Part shown: positions 1 through 5,946 of the stretch, in pieces
Position numbering within the stretch: the stretch's first letter is position 1
Layout: every line of letters begins with the position of its first letter
DNA from: SIG299 sp045593825
GTDB lineage: Bacteria > Bacillota > Clostridia > Lachnospirales > Lachnospiraceae
DNA length: 6,041 nt
Assembly (NCBI GenBank): GCA_045593825.1
Contig: JAZNXI010000139.1
Span: 1 to 6,041 of the forward strand
Direction: 5' to 3'
Translations under genes and position numbers: made by a program
Notes under the pieces: model-generated
Databases searched by the model: none
Told to the model about the DNA's origin: nothing
Seen by the model: the letters and a program-made list of their open reading frames with translations, nothing else

Positions 1-1167
1 CCGGTGGTAAACCGTTCCGTACGTGTAGATATCGAAAAGCTGGATGACTTAATGAATTTAGTTAGTGAGCTTATTATTGCCAAGAACGGTCTTGTGTCCA
101 TCAATAATGCGGATGATTCCTCTAAGCAGGACAACAGTGGCTTCAATGAGCAGATTGAATACTTAGAAAGAATTACCACCAACTTACATACTTCCGTTAT
201 GAAGGTTCGAATGGTTCCGTTAGAGAGCGTAGTTAACCGCTTCCCAAGAATGATCCGTGACCTCAGCAAGAAGTTAGATAAGAAGATGGAATTATATATC
301 AGCGGTGAGGATACCGAATTAGACCGTACCGTTATCGATGAAATCGGCGATCCATTGTTACACTTACTCCGTAATGCAGCTGACCATGGATTAGAATCCA
401 ACGAAGAAAGAGCAGCTCTCGGCAAGCCGGAAACCGGTTCCATTATCTTAAATGCTTTCCAGGAAGGTAACAATGTTGTTATCGAGGTTAAGGATGATGG
501 TAAGGGTATCGATGCAGAAAAGATTAAAGCTAAGGCTATTGCAAAGGGTACCATCACAGCAGAGCAGGGCGATGCAATGTCCGATAAGGAAATTATCGAT
601 TTGTTATTCCGCCCAAGCTTCTCTACCGCAGAAAAAATTTCTGACGTATCCGGCCGTGGTGTAGGTCTTGACGTTGTTAAAACAAAAATCGAAAGCCTTG
701 GCGGTGACGTAGAAGTACGTACCACTTTAGGACAGGGCAGTAACTTTATTATCCGCCTGCCATTAACACTGGCAATTATCCAGTCCCTCATGGTAGAACT
801 CGGAACAGAAAAATATGCTATTCCTCTTGGCAGCATCCAGACCATCGAAGATATTCCGGTATCCGATGTTAAGTATGTCCAGACCAAGGAAGTTATCAAT
901 CTCCGCGGTACGGTTATTCCGTTAATCCGTCTGAATGAGGTTCTTGATGTGGAATCCGTAAAGAGTCAGGATGAGAACTTAACCGTTGTTATCGTAACTA
1001 AGGGCGATAAGCTTGCCGGTTTTGTTGTTGACAATTTAATCGGTCAGCAGGAAATCGTTATTAAGTCTATCGGTAAGTATATCAACAACAGCAAGATGAT
1101 CAGTGGTGCTACCATCCTCGGTGATGGCGAAGTTGCCTTAATTCTTGACGTAAACACTTTGGTTTAG
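1..1167 (+). CDS. cheA: Chemotaxis histidine kinase CheA, C-terminal part (5'-truncated by window edge)
   Basis: CheA is the cytoplasmic kinase of the chemoreceptor array; it autophosphorylates and passes phosphate to CheY and CheB. The reading frame is open from base 1, so the 388 residues seen are only the C-terminal part, and the phospho-accepting P1 and CheY-binding P2 domains lie upstream. Visible in order: P3 dimerisation helices (about 5-68, with VRVDIEKLDDLMNLVSEL); P4 HATPase domain (about 70-253) with the N box HLLRNAADHG near 121-130, G1 box DDGKGID near 165-171, F box LFRPSFST and G2 box GRGVGLDVV near 218-226; and the CheW-like P5 domain (about 258-388) with INLRGTVIPLIRL. All ATP-binding motifs appear intact. 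The stop codon merges into the AGGAGG site of cheW, so the two are co-transcribed and probably translationally coupled. Lysine codons are mostly AAG (23 of 28), unlike cheD downstream. Identification is firm. Confidence 0.97.
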   Translation, partial: PVVNRSVRVDIEKLDDLMNLVSELIIAKNGLVSINNADDSSKQDNSGFNEQIEYLERITTNLHTSVMKVRMVPLESVVNRFPRMIRDLSKKLDKKMELYISGEDTELDRTVIDEIGDPLLHLLRNAADHGLESNEERAALGKPETGSIILNAFQEGNNVVIEVKDDGKGIDAEKIKAKAIAKGTITAEQGDAMSDKEIIDLLFRPSFSTAEKISDVSGRGVGLDVVKTKIESLGGDVEVRTTLGQGSNFIIRLPLTLAIIQSLMVELGTEKYAIPLGSIQTIEDIPVSDVKYVQTKEVINLRGTVIPLIRLNEVLDVESVKSQDENLTVVIVTKGDKLAGFVVDNLIGQQEIVIKSIGKYINNSKMISGATILGDGEVALILDVNTLV

Positions 1168-1180
1168 GAGGTAGATGATT
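1166..1180 (+). promoter_or_regulatory. Ribosome binding site that decides the cheW start
   Basis: AGGAGG lies at 1166-1171 and overlaps the cheA stop codon TAG (1165-1167). Two in-frame ATG codons follow, at 1175 (3 nt away) and 1181 (9 nt away). The second has normal spacing and gives a protein beginning MAENV, so 1181 is preferred. The overlap of the binding site with the cheA stop suggests ribosomes finishing cheA can re-initiate on cheW. Confidence 0.8.
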
Positions 1181-1645
1181 ATGGCAGAGAACGTATCCAC
1201 AATGGATTCTAAGCAGTATATTGTTGTAGAACTCGGTAATGAGCAGTACGGAATTGATATCCAGTATATCGATAACATTGTAAGAATGCAGAGAATAACC
1301 AGAGTGCCAAAAGCGCAGACGTTTTTCAAAGGTGTTATTAACCTTCGCGGTGAGGTTATTCCCGTAATGAGTCTTCGTTTAAAGTTTGACTTTGAAGAAG
1401 CAGAACACACTAACAAAACAAGAATTTTAATTATTAAGCCGGATGCTCAGGCTTCTGTTGGCATTATTGTAGATGCCGTAAAAGAAGTATTAACCTTAAG
1501 CAACGACATGATCGACAAAGTTGCCAGAGATATTAACGATGAGCGTACCGCATATCTTTCCGGCGTAGGAAAGCATGAAGACAGACTGATTTCTATTTTG
1601 AATATTGGTGAAATCTTCATGGAAAAAGAAGCTGAAAACGCATAA
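1181..1645 (+). CDS. cheW: Chemotaxis coupling protein CheW
   Basis: CheW is the adaptor that joins the cytoplasmic tips of chemoreceptors to CheA P5 and builds the hexagonal signalling array. The 154-residue product is a single CheW domain (about 11-148) with almost nothing else, the usual length for this family. Recognisable segments are the N-terminal strand QYIVVELGNEQYGIDI, the core GVINLRGEVIPVMSLR around residue 51-66, and the second subdomain GIIVDAVKEVL. The INLRG-x-VIP core is shared with P5 of the CheA just upstream, as expected because P5 and CheW are homologous. An in-frame ATG at 1175 would add Met-Ile but sits too close to the ribosome binding site. It follows cheA by 13 nt. 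A 75-nt gap containing a hairpin separates it from cheC. Confidence 0.95.
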   Translation: MAENVSTMDSKQYIVVELGNEQYGIDIQYIDNIVRMQRITRVPKAQTFFKGVINLRGEVIPVMSLRLKFDFEEAEHTNKTRILIIKPDAQASVGIIVDAVKEVLTLSNDMIDKVARDINDERTAYLSGVGKHEDRLISILNIGEIFMEKEAENA

Positions 1646-1651
1646 CAGAAT

Positions 1652-1686
1652 ACATAGCCTGCCGGATTTTTCCGGCGGGCTTGTGT
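1652..1686 (+). terminator. GC-rich hairpin between cheW and cheC (leaky terminator or mRNA-processing/stability stem)
   Basis: Arms GCCTGCCGG (1657-1665) and CCGGCGGGC (1672-1680) pair over 9 bp, with one G-U pair, around a 6-nt loop ATTTTT. The stem can be extended by A1656-T1681 and, after a one-base bulge, by ACAT (1652-1655) pairing with GTGT (1683-1686). The following sequence (TTGTGTTGGTT) is only partly T-rich and has no true U tract. As an intrinsic terminator it would be weak. It more likely partly attenuates transcription or protects the cheW 3' end. The hairpin itself is seen directly; its function is inferred. Confidence 0.5.
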
Positions 1687-1720
1687 TGGTTCAATGTATC
1701 ATTAAGAAAGGAACGATTCG

Positions 1721-2338
1721 ATGGCAGAAAATCAGGTTATAAATGAGATGCAATTTGACGTATTACGTGAAATTGGAAATATCGGTTCCGGCAATGCGGC
1801 CACAGCGTTGGCAAAGATGTTGAACCAAAAAGTAGATATTAAGGTTCCAAAGGCAGCGTTACTGGATTTTAATGAGCTTCCGCAGGCGGTAGGCGGAGAA
1901 GAAACTATTGTTGTAGGTATTCTTCTTACCCTTTCCGAAGATGTGGAAGGTATGATGATGTTTATCATGAAAATTGAGGCAGCATACAATCTGATTGAAA
2001 AACTTATGTTTATGCCGGTTGATAGAAACGGCTGCTTAGATGAAATGCAGATGTCCTGCTTACAGGAAATTGGAAATATTATTACAGGCGCGTATCTTTC
2101 TTCCTTGTCTGATTTGACTAGACTTACGATTCAGGCAAGCGTACCGTACATGGCTATGGATATGGCCGGTGCTATTCTTAGCGTACCTGCAATTGAGTTT
2201 GGAAAGCTTGGAGATAAGGCTTTAATGATTGAAGCAGAGTTTGGCGAGGACGCAGAAAATGAAATCGGTGGTTATTTCCTGCTGATTCCTACAATGGCAT
2301 CTTATGATGCTATTATGGCTTCTCTTGGTATAGGATGA
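1721..2338 (+). CDS. cheC: CheY-P phosphatase CheC
   Basis: CheC dephosphorylates CheY-P and, in Bacillus and Thermotoga, forms a complex with CheD that feeds back on receptor adaptation. The 205-residue length matches the family. The two pseudo-symmetric halves each carry the phosphatase consensus [D/S]-x3-E-x2-N-x22-P: Asp13, Glu17, Asn20, Pro43 in the first half (REIGNIGSGNAATALAKML), and Ser112, Glu116, Asn119, Pro142 in the second (LQEIGNIITGAYLSSLSDL). Both sites therefore look active. There is no added FliN/SpoA domain, so this is CheC rather than FliY, and two phosphatase motifs plus the cheD neighbour argue against CheX. The start ATG has AAAGGAA at 1707-1713, with AAGGA ending 8 nt upstream. 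The TGA stop lies 7 nt before cheD. Confidence 0.96.
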   Translation: MAENQVINEMQFDVLREIGNIGSGNAATALAKMLNQKVDIKVPKAALLDFNELPQAVGGEETIVVGILLTLSEDVEGMMMFIMKIEAAYNLIEKLMFMPVDRNGCLDEMQMSCLQEIGNIITGAYLSSLSDLTRLTIQASVPYMAMDMAGAILSVPAIEFGKLGDKALMIEAEFGEDAENEIGGYFLLIPTMASYDAIMASLGIG

Positions 2339-2345
2339 TAAACGC

Positions 2346-2831
2346 ATGGGAAATATGATTAAAATTGGAATGGCAGAGCTGAACACCTGCTTGCCGCCGG
2401 ATGCAATCACAACCCTGGGACTTGGTTCCTGTGTAGGCGTAGTGTTGTATGATCCGGCTAAAAAAGTGTGTGGTATGGTTCATGTAATGCTCCCGGACAG
2501 TACAAAAATAAAAAACAATGAAAACAGAGCAAAGTTTGCAGATACGGGTATTGAAGATTTGCTAAAAAGTGTCATTGCTCTAGGGGCAGTGCGTAAAAAT
2601 CTTGTTGCTAAAATTGCAGGCGGAGCCCAAATGTTCGCATTTAAATCAGATAATGATATGTTGCGGGTGGGTGACCGTAATGTAGAGGCTACAAAATTAA
2701 AATTAAAAGAGCTTCAAATACCGATTATAGCAGAGGATACCGGAAAAAATTCCGGTAGAACCATTGAATTTTATCCGGAAACCGGAGAACTTTTAGTAAA
2801 ATCTGTGGGTAAAACTCCGTATAAAATTTAG
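2346..2831 (+). CDS. cheD: Chemoreceptor glutamine deamidase CheD
   Basis: CheD hydrolyses specific receptor glutamines to glutamate, which tunes receptor activity, and its binding to CheC stimulates the phosphatase. The 161-residue product is a single CheD domain. The catalytic set is visible: Cys29 in TLGLGSCVGV, His46 in GMVHVMLP and Thr23, each two residues later than in the Thermotoga maritima enzyme (Cys27, His44, Thr21). The start at 2346 follows the cheC stop by 7 nt; its ribosome site is modest (AGGA at 2332-2335, inside the end of cheC), so coupling to cheC translation is likely and would favour balanced amounts of the two partners. An alternative ATG at 2355 would remove three residues. 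Lysine is AAA in 16 of 17 cases, opposite to cheA. A perfect 8-bp inverted repeat lies inside the gene at 2738-2757. Confidence 0.95.
   Translation: MGNMIKIGMAELNTCLPPDAITTLGLGSCVGVVLYDPAKKVCGMVHVMLPDSTKIKNNENRAKFADTGIEDLLKSVIALGAVRKNLVAKIAGGAQMFAFKSDNDMLRVGDRNVEATKLKLKELQIPIIAEDTGKNSGRTIEFYPETGELLVKSVGKTPYKI
2738..2757 (+). repeat. Perfect inverted repeat inside cheD
   Basis: TACCGGAA (2738-2745) and TTCCGGTA (2750-2757) are exact reverse complements around an AAAA loop, giving an 8-bp hairpin within the coding sequence for DTGKNSGR. No T-run follows, so it is not an intrinsic terminator. A further CCGG-AAA-CCGG lies just downstream (about 2777-2787). It may simply reflect codon choice for Thr-Gly-Lys-Asn-Ser-Gly. 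Confidence 0.4.
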
Positions 2832-2851
2832 TTCCCAAGGAGGGGTGATTT

Positions 2852-3166
2852 ATGGAAGAAGGAAGAAATATTCCTTTGATTATTATGCTTTCTGCCGGTT
2901 CCGTTATCAGTATAGCGTGTATTGTATATGATTTTTCGATGATGACTACCTTGTTGCTTGTACTTGGTACATTGGTGGTGTTTTATCTGATAGGATTAAT
3001 CGTAAAAAAATTAATTTTGTCAATTAACCGTGATGCTGAAGACCGGGCTGCGCTTCTGGCACAGGCTGAGTATGAGGCAAAACAGAAGGAACTTGCGGAG
3101 CAGGAAGAAATTGCTTCAAAGAATAATTCTACAACTGATTTTGATGATAATATTTCGTTAGAATAG
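2852..3166 (+). CDS. Small two-helix membrane protein of unknown function between cheD and the flagellar sigma gene
   Basis: I do not recognise this 104-residue protein as a named family. It has two hydrophobic segments, about residues 8-26 (LIIMLSAGSVISIACIVY) and 31-54 (MTTLLLVLGTLVVFYLIGLI), joined by a very short turn, so it is probably a membrane hairpin. The Lys-Lys after the second helix favours both termini in the cytoplasm. The tail (about 55-104) is charged, Ala/Glu/Lys/Gln-rich and probably helical (AEDRAALLAQAEYEAKQKEL), ending in an acidic, Asn/Ser-rich, likely flexible stretch. Translation should be efficient: AAGGAGG at 2837-2843 lies 8 nt before the ATG. It follows cheD by 20 nt and precedes the sigma gene by 32 nt. 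B. subtilis has no gene at this place. Position suggests a role in flagellar or chemotaxis function, but this is inference only. Confidence 0.8.
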   Translation: MEEGRNIPLIIMLSAGSVISIACIVYDFSMMTTLLLVLGTLVVFYLIGLIVKKLILSINRDAEDRAALLAQAEYEAKQKELAEQEEIASKNNSTTDFDDNISLE

Positions 3167-3173
3167 TGAGTAT

Positions 3174-3202
3174 ATGAGAAAGGCATGGTCGAAGGTTTAT
3201 GA
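3174..3202 (+). promoter_or_regulatory. Weak, unusual translation initiation region of the sigma gene
   Basis: The only nearby purine-rich element correctly upstream of the sigma ATG (3199) is GAAGG at 3191-3195, leaving only 3 nt of spacing; the better GAGAAAGG (3176-3183) is 15 nt away. The sigma frame is closed upstream by TGA at 3175, and no other start lies in between. Two tiny out-of-frame ORFs run into the start: ATG 3185 with stop TGA 3200-3202 (five codons, overlapping the sigma start as ATGA), and ATG 3174 with stop at 3210-3212 (12 codons). Neither has a good ribosome site. The region looks suited to low or coupled initiation, which is inference. Confidence 0.4.
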
Positions 3203-3966
3203 ATCAGGATGAGAAAGAAAAGCTTTGGCTGGAATTTTCAAAAAAACCAAGCGCAGAACTGCGTGAAAAAATTATAATCGAATATGCCGGTCTCGTTAAA
3301 ATTGTTGCTGGTAAGTTGAGTATGTATCTCGGACATAACGTTGAGTATGATGACTTGGTAGGCTATGGCACTTTTGGCTTAATTGATGCCATAGATAAAT
3401 TTGATTACGGCAAGGGCGTTAAGTTTGAGACGTATGCATCCTTACGAATCCGTGGAGCAATTTTAGACCAAATCCGTAAAATGGACTGGCTTCCCCGTAC
3501 AGTACGTCAGAAACAAAAACGGATTGATGCTGCGTATAATAAAATCGAAGCTGAAACCGGACGACTGGCAACAGACGAAGAAATTGCGGCTGAACTGGAA
3601 ATTTCCGTAGATGAGTTAGATTCCTGGCAGGCCCAGACAAAGGCTGCGGGTCTGGTATCTTTGGATGACTATATGGAGCAGGGCAATGAAGGTGGTATAA
3701 GCTCCATTGCAGACGGTGCGGAAGAATATCATCAGCCGGAGCAGATTTATGAAAAGCAGGAAATCCGGCAAATTTTACTGGATACGCTGGAATCCTTAAC
3801 AGAAAAAGAAAAGAAAGTTATTTTGTTGTATTATTACGAAGAGCTGACATTAAAAGAAATCAGCGCTGTATTGGAGGTTTCGGAATCCAGAATTTCGCAG
3901 CTTCATACCAAGGCAATTCAAAAGCTTCGTTTAAAACTTGGTGCAAATATCGAATTGTTTTTTTAG
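3199..3966 (+). CDS. fliA: Flagellar sigma factor, sigma-28 family (FliA/SigD/WhiG)
   Basis: This alternative sigma factor directs RNA polymerase to late flagellar, motor and chemotaxis promoters and is normally held in check by the anti-sigma factor FlgM. The 255-residue length is typical. Visible in order: region 2 (about 23-96) with DDLVGYGTFGLIDAIDKFDY and the core/-10 binding stretch FETYASLRIRGAILDQIRK; the family-characteristic DWLPRTVRQK at the region 2/3 junction (about 96-105); region 3 (about 106-175); a linker; and region 4 (about 195-247) with helix-turn-helix LTLKEISAVLEVSESRISQ reading the -35 element. It is called sigD in Bacillus, where it also follows cheD near the operon end. 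The ATG at 3199 is the only plausible start and has a poor ribosome site. The TAG stop is part of the ribosome binding site of the next gene, 9 nt downstream. Confidence 0.95.
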   Translation: MNQDEKEKLWLEFSKKPSAELREKIIIEYAGLVKIVAGKLSMYLGHNVEYDDLVGYGTFGLIDAIDKFDYGKGVKFETYASLRIRGAILDQIRKMDWLPRTVRQKQKRIDAAYNKIEAETGRLATDEEIAAELEISVDELDSWQAQTKAAGLVSLDDYMEQGNEGGISSIADGAEEYHQPEQIYEKQEIRQILLDTLESLTEKEKKVILLYYYEELTLKEISAVLEVSESRISQLHTKAIQKLRLKLGANIELFF

Positions 3967-3975
3967 GAGGAAAGA

Positions 3976-5577
3976 ATGGCAAAGAATGCATATGTGAAAT
4001 TGAATGTCCGTCCAAACGGTACAGTTCTTACCTTATATCCACCGGTTGAGGGCGGAAGACCACTGATTATAGATGAAGTAGAAACTTATCTGGATAAAGT
4101 GATTATCGGTGGTTATGAAAAGGTAATTGTACGTGAAGAACTTAAAAAGCCGTTACTTTCCGTTCGTGAAGTTGTAATAAAGAATGAGCAGATTCCTCCT
4201 GTAAATGAAACGGTTGTTGTATCCATAACCGGAGAACAGTTGCTTGCAAGAGGCCGTTTTTATCCGCCAACCGAAGGGGGGCATTTGTTAGATCGGGATG
4301 ATATTGTTTCTGAAATGATACGTTCCGGTGTAAAGTATGGTGTTGCAGAGAATAATATTGCAGCGTTTTTAGATGAAAGACAGTATACCGATAGTGTTAT
4401 TCTTGCTGAAGCAACAAAACAAGTAGAAGGGTCGGATGCGGAAATCACATTTTTCTTTAATACCGATTTAACCCAGAAGCCAAAGGTGAATGAAGATGGT
4501 AGCGTAGACTTCCATCACCTGGATATTATCAGTACGGTCTCTGCGGGCGATTTACTTGCTGAGTTAAAGCCTGCGGTACAGGGTAAGCCGGGTATTGATG
4601 TTTGTGGTGGTTTGTTACGTCCTGTAAAAGTAAAACAGAAAATTTTACGTGTCGGTAAAAATATTAAGCTTTCCGAAGATGGATTAAAAGCATATTCCGA
4701 AGTAAACGGCCATGCTACTGTAGAAGGAGAGCAGATATTTGTATCCAACATGTATGAGGTTCCTGCAAATGTTGATACTTCCACCGGCGATATTGAATAT
4801 GAAGGTAACGTGCTGGTTCACGGTAATGTTTTAGCCGGATTCAGTATCATTGCCAAGGGCGATATTGTGGTTGAAGGTGTTGTAGAAGGTGCAAACTTAA
4901 GAGCAGGTGGCCATATTATTTTAAAACGCGGTATTCAGGGAATGGACCGTGGTGTATTAAAAGCCAATGGTAATGTCATTTCCCGTTTTATCGAAAGTGC
5001 TACCGTAGAAGCAGGCGGTTATGTTTCTGCAGATGCTATTATGCATAGTACGGTTTCTGCTAAGGGAGATATTACTGTAGATGGTAAAAAAGGCTTTATT
5101 ACCGGTGGAGTAATACGTTCCGGTTCCATGGTTTCTGCAAAAACCATTGGTTCTGCCATGGGAACTTCCACCAGTATCGAGGTTGGTATTGAACCTGCCA
5201 TTATTACCGAATATCATGAACTTGGCAAAGAGCAGGAAAATATTAAAGATGAGCAGGAGAAAAATCTCCAGGTGCTTATGGCTCTTGCAAAGCGAATCAA
5301 ACTTGGCGAAAAGCTTCCGCCGGATAAATTATTACAGTTTAAAAAGGCAAATGAAGCCAGAGACAGAATGACAAAGTATGAAGCAGAAATCGTTGAACGT
5401 ATGAAGGTTTTAAAAGAATCTATCGACAACTACGAGGGTGGTATTGTAAAGGTAAGCAGCACGGCACATCCGGGAGTAAAGCTCACCATTTCCAATGCAG
5501 TATATTATGTTAAAAATGAGACTTCATACTGTCGTTTTGTGAAGTCACAGGGCGACGTTAAAATTGAAAGCTACTAA
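3976..5577 (+). CDS. fapA: FapA/DUF342 family protein (flagellar assembly protein A)
   Basis: This 533-residue protein has the DUF342/FapA layout. The N-terminal part (to about 260) is alpha/beta and carries two copies of a YPP-x-EGG motif, at residues 21-26 and 96-101. Residues about 265-405 form a Gly/Val-rich stretch of short repeats (GDIEYEGNVLVHGNVLAG, AKGDIVVEGVVEG, GDITVDG) typical of a right-handed beta-helix. Residues about 410-485 are a charged helical coiled-coil segment (HELGKEQENIKDEQEKNLQ onward), followed by a beta-rich C-terminal end. There is no signal peptide or membrane helix, so it is cytoplasmic. In Vibrio vulnificus, FapA supports polar flagellar assembly and binds the sugar-transport protein EIIA-Glc; its role in Clostridia is not settled. 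AGGAGG at 3965-3970 overlaps the sigma stop, so coupling with sigma is likely. Family call is firm; exact function is not. Confidence 0.88.
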   Translation: MAKNAYVKLNVRPNGTVLTLYPPVEGGRPLIIDEVETYLDKVIIGGYEKVIVREELKKPLLSVREVVIKNEQIPPVNETVVVSITGEQLLARGRFYPPTEGGHLLDRDDIVSEMIRSGVKYGVAENNIAAFLDERQYTDSVILAEATKQVEGSDAEITFFFNTDLTQKPKVNEDGSVDFHHLDIISTVSAGDLLAELKPAVQGKPGIDVCGGLLRPVKVKQKILRVGKNIKLSEDGLKAYSEVNGHATVEGEQIFVSNMYEVPANVDTSTGDIEYEGNVLVHGNVLAGFSIIAKGDIVVEGVVEGANLRAGGHIILKRGIQGMDRGVLKANGNVISRFIESATVEAGGYVSADAIMHSTVSAKGDITVDGKKGFITGGVIRSGSMVSAKTIGSAMGTSTSIEVGIEPAIITEYHELGKEQENIKDEQEKNLQVLMALAKRIKLGEKLPPDKLLQFKKANEARDRMTKYEAEIVERMKVLKESIDNYEGGIVKVSSTAHPGVKLTISNAVYYVKNETSYCRFVKSQGDVKIESY

Positions 5578-5601
5578 AAAAAGTATAACATAGTATTTAG
5601 G

Positions 5602-5615
5602 AAGGAGGCGTTTTT
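5602..5615 (+). promoter_or_regulatory. Strong ribosome binding site for the 105-residue protein
   Basis: AAGGAGG at 5602-5608 matches the anti-Shine-Dalgarno sequence over seven bases and lies 7 nt before the ATG at 5616. With its optimal spacing it is among the best sites in the window. It supports the small downstream ORF being a real, well-translated gene despite its low-complexity protein. Confidence 0.75.
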
Positions 5616-5933
5616 ATGGCAATCACTCCATATGAAGCTTTGGCCATGGTTCCAAAATCTCAGGAAGTATCATTACTGCGTACCTCCCAGATGCAAAAGG
5701 AGAACGCCCAGCAGGCACAAATAGCCGGTACAGTACAACAACAATCTGAACAAAAAATGCAGCGTACTGAAAAAGCGGACCAAAAAGACGAAACTCCTTT
5801 CAAATACGATGCGAAAGAAAAAGGTAACAATGCTTATTCCCAGCAGCAGGAGAAAGAACGTAAAAAACGGGAAGAGCAGGAAAAAGAAGACAGAAAAAAA
5901 CTGTACGGATGTACCTTTGAAATAACAATATAA
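5616..5933 (+). CDS. Small Gln/Lys/Glu-rich, probably disordered protein of unknown function
   Basis: I cannot assign this 105-residue product to a named family. It has no signal peptide and no membrane segment. Three parts look more specific than the rest: an N-terminal segment (1-23, ITPYEALAMVPKSQEVSLL), a central PFKYDAKEKGNNAY (61-74), and a C-terminal end LYGCTFEITI (96-105) with the only cysteine. Between them lie a Gln/Ala/Met-rich stretch (24-55) and a very charged Lys/Glu/Gln stretch (75-95). This is what is expected of a flexible cytoplasmic linker or partner protein carrying short binding motifs. It lies 38 nt after fapA and 13 nt before a membrane-anchored protein, and shares the flagellar operon, so a flagellar or chemotaxis role is plausible but unproven. 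The strong ribosome site favours a real gene; an opposite-strand ORF here is a low-complexity shadow. Confidence 0.75.
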   Translation: MAITPYEALAMVPKSQEVSLLRTSQMQKENAQQAQIAGTVQQQSEQKMQRTEKADQKDETPFKYDAKEKGNNAYSQQQEKERKKREEQEKEDRKKLYGCTFEITI

Positions 5934-5946
5934 TGGGGAGAGTTCT

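Noticed and set aside
1138..1416. A minus-strand open frame across the cheA-cheW junction.
   Set aside because: It overlaps two strongly supported genes and has no recognisable protein features.
3952..3966. A run of seven T at the end of the sigma gene, considered as a terminator tail or slippage site.
   Set aside because: No stable hairpin precedes it, it lies in coding sequence, and a slip would alter only the last residues. fapA starts 9 nt later with an overlapping ribosome site.
4957..5217. Minus-strand open frames opposite fapA, including repeated-looking Gly/Asn/Ser-rich peptides.
   Set aside because: They mirror the repetitive beta-helix coding sequence of fapA and lie wholly inside a well-supported gene.
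5564..5596. A possible sigma-A type promoter before the 105-residue gene (TTGAAA at 5564-5569 with TATAAC at 5584-5589 or TAGTAT at 5591-5596).
   Set aside because: The spacers are 14 or 21 nt rather than about 17, so neither pairing is convincing.
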